Assembly: GCA_012517645.1 (NCBI GenBank)
Contig: JAAYUR010000228.1
Coordinates: 1-16,899, forward strand
Direction of reading: 5' to 3'
DNA: 16,899 nt
Source of the DNA: Treponema sp.
GTDB lineage: Bacteria; Spirochaetota; Spirochaetia; Treponematales; UBA12059
This document shows, piece by piece, positions 13,209-16,899 of this stretch. The notes under the pieces are model-generated. The model was not told the origin of the DNA, searched no databases, and worked only from the letters and a program-made list of their open reading frames with translations. Position 1 is the first letter of the stretch. Each line of letters begins with the position of its first letter. A program made the position numbers and the translations under genes.

Positions 13209-13928
13209 ATGGAAGAGAAAAGCCGAGGCGCGGCGAAGCGCCTGATCCGGGGACTCGGGGTTCTGGCCGATCGGGGGCTCGGGCGAACCTCTCTGGCCGT
13301 GTCGGCCGCGGCCTCCTTCCTCTATGCCCGGAGCCCCGGGGCCGCCCTGGTGTTCATCCTCCTGCCTTCCTACCTGGTCCTGAGCCGGGGAAATTTCTCG
13401 GAGGCCACCGATTCCGGCCCCTCGGGCCCGGGCTTTCCCCGGGGACAGGCGGCTAAGCCCGGCGTCGGATCGAACCCGGGACAGGACCCGGAGGAGGTCC
13501 GACCGGCGGAGATCCCGGTCCGCCTGGCCGCCGCGGTCCTCGCGGCGGCCGCGGGGATAGCCGCCCTGGGCATCGGGAGCACCATAGCCCAACGGTTCCG
13601 AGCCGCGGCGTTCTCCCTCCCCTGGGGCCTCGGGGCGGCCTGCATGGCCGCCTCGCTGGTCCTGGCCGCGGTTCACCTGCCCTTCCTGGCCGCCGGCGGT
13701 AGGCGGGCGGGCAGGATCGCCGCGGGAGTGGTGTTCGCCGCCGCCGGGATCGCCGCCGCCCTGTCCTCCTTTCCGGTCGGATCCCTCTACGCGGCCTTCC
13801 TCCGGCTCCTCTACTCCGGGGGCGTCCCGGGGCTTTACCTCCCGCTGGTCTCCGGCGCCGCGGCCCTGGCGGGGCTCTCCGCGGCCGGTTCCTGGGCGAT
13901 CGCCCGGGCAAGGACGGCCGGCCTGTGA
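13209..13928 (+). CDS. Alanine-rich polytopic membrane protein, unknown function
   Basis: The protein has 239 residues. A basic N-terminus (MEEKSRGAAKRLIRGLGVLA) leads to a first hydrophobic segment at about 28-57. A hydrophilic Gly/Pro/Ser-rich loop follows at about 60-100. Four or five further spans lie at about 103-124, 133-158, 167-188, 192-206 and 208-232. No catalytic or transport signature was recognised. The start at 13209 lacks a ribosome site but has a TATAAT just upstream. Its stop overlaps the GTG start of the hydrolase by four bases (GTGA), so the two are probably coupled and may act together at the membrane. The composition (very rich in A, G, L, R and P) partly reflects high GC, so homology would need a search. 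Confidence 0.75.
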   Translation: MEEKSRGAAKRLIRGLGVLADRGLGRTSLAVSAAASFLYARSPGAALVFILLPSYLVLSRGNFSEATDSGPSGPGFPRGQAAKPGVGSNPGQDPEEVRPAEIPVRLAAAVLAAAAGIAALGIGSTIAQRFRAAAFSLPWGLGAACMAASLVLAAVHLPFLAAGGRRAGRIAAGVVFAAAGIAAALSSFPVGSLYAAFLRLLYSGGVPGLYLPLVSGAAALAGLSAAGSWAIARARTAGL

Positions 13929-14968
13929 GATCCCCGTTCCGCAGGGACGGGATCGCCCGCGCCCTGGTCGGCTTTCTCGCCCTGCCCGGCGCGGGGGCCT
14001 TCCTGGCCTGGGCCGTCTGTCGATGGGGTCCCGCGGCCTTGACCTGGTTCGCCTGCGGGGCGGCGGCGGCCGGGGCCTTCCTTTACTGGAACTTGAAACC
14101 CCTGCCTATCCGCTCCGGGATCCCGGAACCGCCTGCTCCCGGCCCGGATCGATGGATGCATCCCGACGCCGCGCCCCTGGCCCTGTTCAAGGGGCACCGG
14201 GATCTCCTCTTCTGCATCCACGGCTTCCCCGCCACCCCGGCGGACTTCCGTCCCTTCCTCCAGGAAGCGGACGTCCTGGGGTACGACCTGGCGGCGCCCC
14301 TGCTCCCGGGCTGCGGCACCCGGCCCCGGGACCTTGTCGGCCAGGACTACGATTCCTTTCTGTCCGCCGTCCGCTCCGAGTACCTTCGGCTCCGGCCCCG
14401 CTACGAGCGGGTCTTCCTTGTGGGACAATCCCTGGGGGGTACCCTTGCCTTGGCCCTGGCCGAGGAGTACTGCGCGGTGCCCGCCCTGGCTCCCGCGGCC
14501 CTGGCGGTGATCGGGACGCCGGTGGTCCTCAATTCCTTGATTCGCCACGGGATGGTCCGGCATCCCCTGATCTACGCTGCCCGTTTCCTGGGCTTGTTCA
14601 CCTACGCCCTGGGAGCCCGGCTTCCCGAGCCCGGACGGGAAGGGGAGGACGGCAACGAGCGCTGGCTGGGCTACCAGGGGATCTACCCCCGGGCCGTCCA
14701 CTCCATGCAGATCCGCTTCCCCGAGGTCGAGCGGAGGCTCCGGAGGGTCACCTGCCCTGTCCTGATCCTCCACGCCCGGGGGGACCGGATGACGGACTAC
14801 CGCAACGCGGCGATCATAGCCTCGGGGGTCGGCTCGGACCGCATCGAGACGTACACGGCCAACGTGGACCGCTTCCGTCACATCCGCCATGCCCTTTTGT
14901 TGTACGATTCCCAGCGCGACCGGGTCCGGGAACGCATCCTTCGCTTCTTCGGTGAGTTCCGTGCCTGA
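13925..14968 (+). CDS. Membrane-anchored alpha/beta hydrolase (carboxylesterase/lipase-like)
   Basis: The protein has 347 residues. Two N-terminal hydrophobic segments (about 12-30 and 36-54) anchor it, followed by an alpha/beta-hydrolase domain. The nucleophile elbow is VGQSLGG (S169), the oxyanion-hole block is CIHGFPATPADF (98-108), the acid is D287 in LHARGDRMTDY, and the histidine is H322 in RHIRHALL. The order and spacing fit the carboxylesterase Est30/monoacylglycerol-lipase group. The substrate is unknown. Since the next gene looks like a glycolipid glucosidase, an acyl-lipid or sterol/glycolipid ester is a reasonable guess. GTG is the start, overlapping the previous stop, with AAGGA about ten bases upstream. 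It is followed after 10 bases by the GH5 gene, so it forms the middle of a three-gene operon. The catalytic residues all appear intact. Confidence 0.88.
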   Translation: MRSPFRRDGIARALVGFLALPGAGAFLAWAVCRWGPAALTWFACGAAAAGAFLYWNLKPLPIRSGIPEPPAPGPDRWMHPDAAPLALFKGHRDLLFCIHGFPATPADFRPFLQEADVLGYDLAAPLLPGCGTRPRDLVGQDYDSFLSAVRSEYLRLRPRYERVFLVGQSLGGTLALALAEEYCAVPALAPAALAVIGTPVVLNSLIRHGMVRHPLIYAARFLGLFTYALGARLPEPGREGEDGNERWLGYQGIYPRAVHSMQIRFPEVERRLRRVTCPVLILHARGDRMTDYRNAAIIASGVGSDRIETYTANVDRFRHIRHALLLYDSQRDRVRERILRFFGEFRA

Positions 14969-14978
14969 GGGGGACGCC

Positions 14979-16899
14979 ATGATCGAAATCCGGGACGGCC
15001 GATTCCGGGACGCCCGGGGCCGCATCCTTCTCTTGCGGGGGGCCAACCTGGGAGGCAGCTCGAAGTACCCCGCCCGTCCGGACGGCCGCTCCCACGTCCG
15101 GGAAGGTTTCTATGACGGCCGGAACGTCTCCTTCGTCGGACGCCCCTTCCCCCTGTCCGAAGCGGGGGAGCACCTGGACCGCCTCAAGCTCTGGGGCCTG
15201 GACTTCCTGCGCCTCCTGGTCCCCTGGGAGGCGGTGGAGCACTCCGGCCCCGGCCTGTATGACGAGGAGTACCTGGATTACCTGGAAGGGGTCGTCGCCG
15301 CGGCCGCGGACCGCGGCATCCGGCTCTTCGTGGACCCCCACCAGGACTGCTGGAGCCGCTGGACCGGAGGGGACGGAGCCCCTTCCTGGACCCTGGAGGA
15401 GGCGGGCTTCGAGCTCAGGAATCTCCACGCCTCCGGCGCCGCCTTCCTTCACCAGGAGCACGGGGATCCCTTCCCACGGATGGTCTGGGCCGCCAACTAC
15501 AACCGCCTGGCCTGCGCCACTATGTTCACCCTCTTCTTCGGAGGGGACCACGCCGCTCCCGGGCTCGGGGCCGAGGGCGAGACCTTCCAGGAGCGGCTTC
15601 AGGGGCATTTCACCCGGGCCATGGCGGCCGTAGCCCGCCGGCTGGGACGCTTCCCGAACGTCCTGGGCTTCGACTCCCTGAACGAGCCATCCTCGGGGTT
15701 CCTCGGCCTCTCGGACCTGAGCCGCCTGGAGCGGGCCCTGACCCGGACGGGACCCATGCCCAGCCCCTGGGAAGCGATCCAGGCCGGGGACGGCCGCGCC
15801 GTGGAGGTGGACCGGTACGGGATAACCCTTAAAGGTCAGGCCGTGACGGGCCGGGCGATCCTGGGCAGGGAGGGAATCCGGGCCTGGAGGGAAGGGGTCC
15901 CCTGCATTTGGCGGCGGGCGGGAGTCTGGGACGAGGCCTGCGGAAAGCCCGTGCTTCTCCGGCCCGACGCCTTCGCCCGTACCCGGGACGGCCGCCCCCT
16001 GGATTTCGGCCGGGATTGCCTCAAGCCCTTCGCCCTGCGCTACATCCGGGAGGTTCGGGCCGCCGCGGAGGGAGGCCGGCGCTTCGTATTGTTCCTGGAG
16101 ACCGTCCCGATGGAGGAGCCCCCGGCTTGGAGCCCGACCGACGATCCGGCCGCCGTCAACGCGGAGCATTGGTACGACGCCCTGACGTTGACGCTGAAGA
16201 GGTGGTTCGGGTTTGCCGGGTACGACGGGGAGGACGGCCGGATCGTCCTGGGCGGGAAGGCCCTCCGGCGATACTTCCGGGAGGCCCTGGAGCGCGTGGT
16301 CCGGCGGGGAAGGGAACGGATGGGAGGTATCCCCAGCCTGCTCGGGGAGTTCGGCCTGCCCTTCGACCTGGACGGGGGCCGGGCCTACCGTACGGGGGAC
16401 TTCAGGAAACACGAGAAGGCCCTGGCCGCCTACCACGAAGCCCTGGACGCGGCGGGGCTTTCCTCCACGATCTGGAACTATACTGCGGACAACACGAACG
16501 AACGGGGGGACGGATGGAACGGCGAGGACCTGTCCATCTACTCCCCGGACCAGTCCCGCCTGCCGTTGCCGGCCGGGGCCGACCCGAGGGAAGCCGGGGG
16601 CCGGGCGATACGGGGTTTCTGCCGCCCCTACCCCCGGGCTACCGCAGGCATCCCGGAATCCTTCCGGTTCGATTTTCGGAGCGGGTACCTGGAGTACCGA
16701 TTCCGGCCGGATCCCTCCGTTTCGGCGCCAACGGAACTCTTCCTCCCCCCCGTCCACTACCCCCGGGGCTGCCGGGTCGAGGTGGACGGGGGAGACTTCG
16801 AGCTGGACCTTCCGGGACGGGCCCTTCGGGTCCGTTCCGCCCCGGGAGCCGCCGAGACCATCGTACGGGTCCGAAGAACGGACGGGCGCCGCGGCTTAA
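14979..16899 (+). CDS. GH5 glycoside hydrolase resembling fungal steryl/ceramide beta-glucosidases (3' end missing)
   Basis: The frame is open from the ATG at 14979 (AGGGGG ribosome site) for 640 codons to the window end without a stop. The catalytic TIM barrel begins RGANLGGSSKYP. The acid/base is E236 (FDSLNEPSSG), the nucleophile E457 (LLGEFGLPF), with barrel residues DPHQD (119-123), EHWYD (396-400) and TIWNYTADNTN (497-507). A long insertion at about 260-355 (PCIWRRAGVWDEA, then a PVLLRPDAF strand) resembles the one in yeast Egh1/Cryptococcus EGCrP2-type enzymes. Those remove glucose from steryl glucosides and glucosylceramide. A C-terminal beta-sandwich (about 560 on) follows as in that group. 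No signal peptide is seen, so it is probably cytoplasmic, perhaps at the membrane with its operon partners. The family call rests on motifs; the substrate is inferred. Confidence 0.88.
   Translation, partial: MIEIRDGRFRDARGRILLLRGANLGGSSKYPARPDGRSHVREGFYDGRNVSFVGRPFPLSEAGEHLDRLKLWGLDFLRLLVPWEAVEHSGPGLYDEEYLDYLEGVVAAAADRGIRLFVDPHQDCWSRWTGGDGAPSWTLEEAGFELRNLHASGAAFLHQEHGDPFPRMVWAANYNRLACATMFTLFFGGDHAAPGLGAEGETFQERLQGHFTRAMAAVARRLGRFPNVLGFDSLNEPSSGFLGLSDLSRLERALTRTGPMPSPWEAIQAGDGRAVEVDRYGITLKGQAVTGRAILGREGIRAWREGVPCIWRRAGVWDEACGKPVLLRPDAFARTRDGRPLDFGRDCLKPFALRYIREVRAAAEGGRRFVLFLETVPMEEPPAWSPTDDPAAVNAEHWYDALTLTLKRWFGFAGYDGEDGRIVLGGKALRRYFREALERVVRRGRERMGGIPSLLGEFGLPFDLDGGRAYRTGDFRKHEKALAAYHEALDAAGLSSTIWNYTADNTNERGDGWNGEDLSIYSPDQSRLPLPAGADPREAGGRAIRGFCRPYPRATAGIPESFRFDFRSGYLEYRFRPDPSVSAPTELFLPPVHYPRGCRVEVDGGDFELDLPGRALRVRSAPGAAETIVRVRRTDGRRGL

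Noticed and set aside
13835..15046. Minus-strand open frame of 403 codons over the alpha/beta hydrolase
   Set aside because: The plus-strand gene has an intact catalytic triad and coupled start and stop codons; the antisense product is Gly/Pro/Arg-rich noise.
14814..16757. Minus-strand open frame of 647 codons over the GH5 gene
   Set aside because: The plus strand carries both GH5 catalytic motifs in one uninterrupted frame. The antisense frame has no motif and overlaps the hydrolase gene as well.
16213..16899. Plus-strand frame ending in TAA at the window edge
   Set aside because: It lies in the +1 frame of the GH5 gene, whose own frame stays open through the end. The apparent stop is out of frame, so the GH5 gene is simply cut by the window.

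Overview
The window is high-GC (clearly above 60% by eye) bacterial chromosome and most likely comes from a member of the Spirochaetota. The main reason is the 1104-residue TPR protein at 7294-10608. Its plan (acidic cytoplasmic N-terminus, one membrane span, large TPR region) and its sequence match the periplasmic flagellar collar protein FlcA of spirochaetes. Other spirochaete-like traits are the sensor-less cytoplasmic chemoreceptor paired with a di-iron ODP protein (a pair characterised in Treponema denticola), an archaeal/eukaryotic-type prolyl-tRNA synthetase (as in Borrelia), and a DUF2259 secreted protein. The species cannot be named from the sequence alone.

Layout. 1-1159 (+): the C-terminal end of dihydroorotase (pyrC), a stand-alone response-regulator receiver, and a small thioredoxin-fold protein. 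1156-4412 (-): an apparent operon proS > lipoprotein > small outer-membrane-barrel-like protein. Its last gene shares a CTAG stop palindrome with the convergent thioredoxin-like gene. 4413-4638: an intergenic stretch holding a good sigma-70-type promoter for proS, two perfect 10-bp hairpins and a triplicated CTCCGTG motif. 4639-6247: a divergent pair (DUF2259 secreted protein and polytopic membrane protein) around a short promoter region that carries a perfect 12-bp palindrome. 6311-6937 (-): a dolichol/phytol-kinase-like membrane enzyme.

7127-7266 (+): a tRNA-Val(CAC) gene with a near-consensus promoter. Its acceptor stem is prolonged by more than 10 bp of flanking sequence that runs into a T-tract. 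7294-10608 (-): flcA. 10707-11408 (+): a secreted protein with a CBM48-type glycogen-binding fold. 11427-11498: two degenerate copies of a 36-bp tandem repeat. 11505-13155 (-): an operon of the di-iron ODP-type sensor followed by a cytoplasmic chemoreceptor without its own sensor domain. 13209-16899 (+): a tightly packed operon of a membrane protein, a membrane-anchored alpha/beta hydrolase, and a large GH5 enzyme resembling fungal steryl/ceramide beta-glucosidases. The last gene runs off the window.

Functional themes are periplasmic flagella and aerotaxis/iron taxis (flcA, ODP plus receptor, and perhaps the lone receiver), envelope proteins of unknown role, and a candidate glycolipid-processing operon. 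Many long opposite-strand reading frames over proS, flcA and the GH5 gene are high-GC shadows and were left out. No gene-free stretch exceeds 300 bases. The longest are 6938-7182, which is AT-rich upstream sequence plus the tRNA promoter, and 4413-4638, described above.
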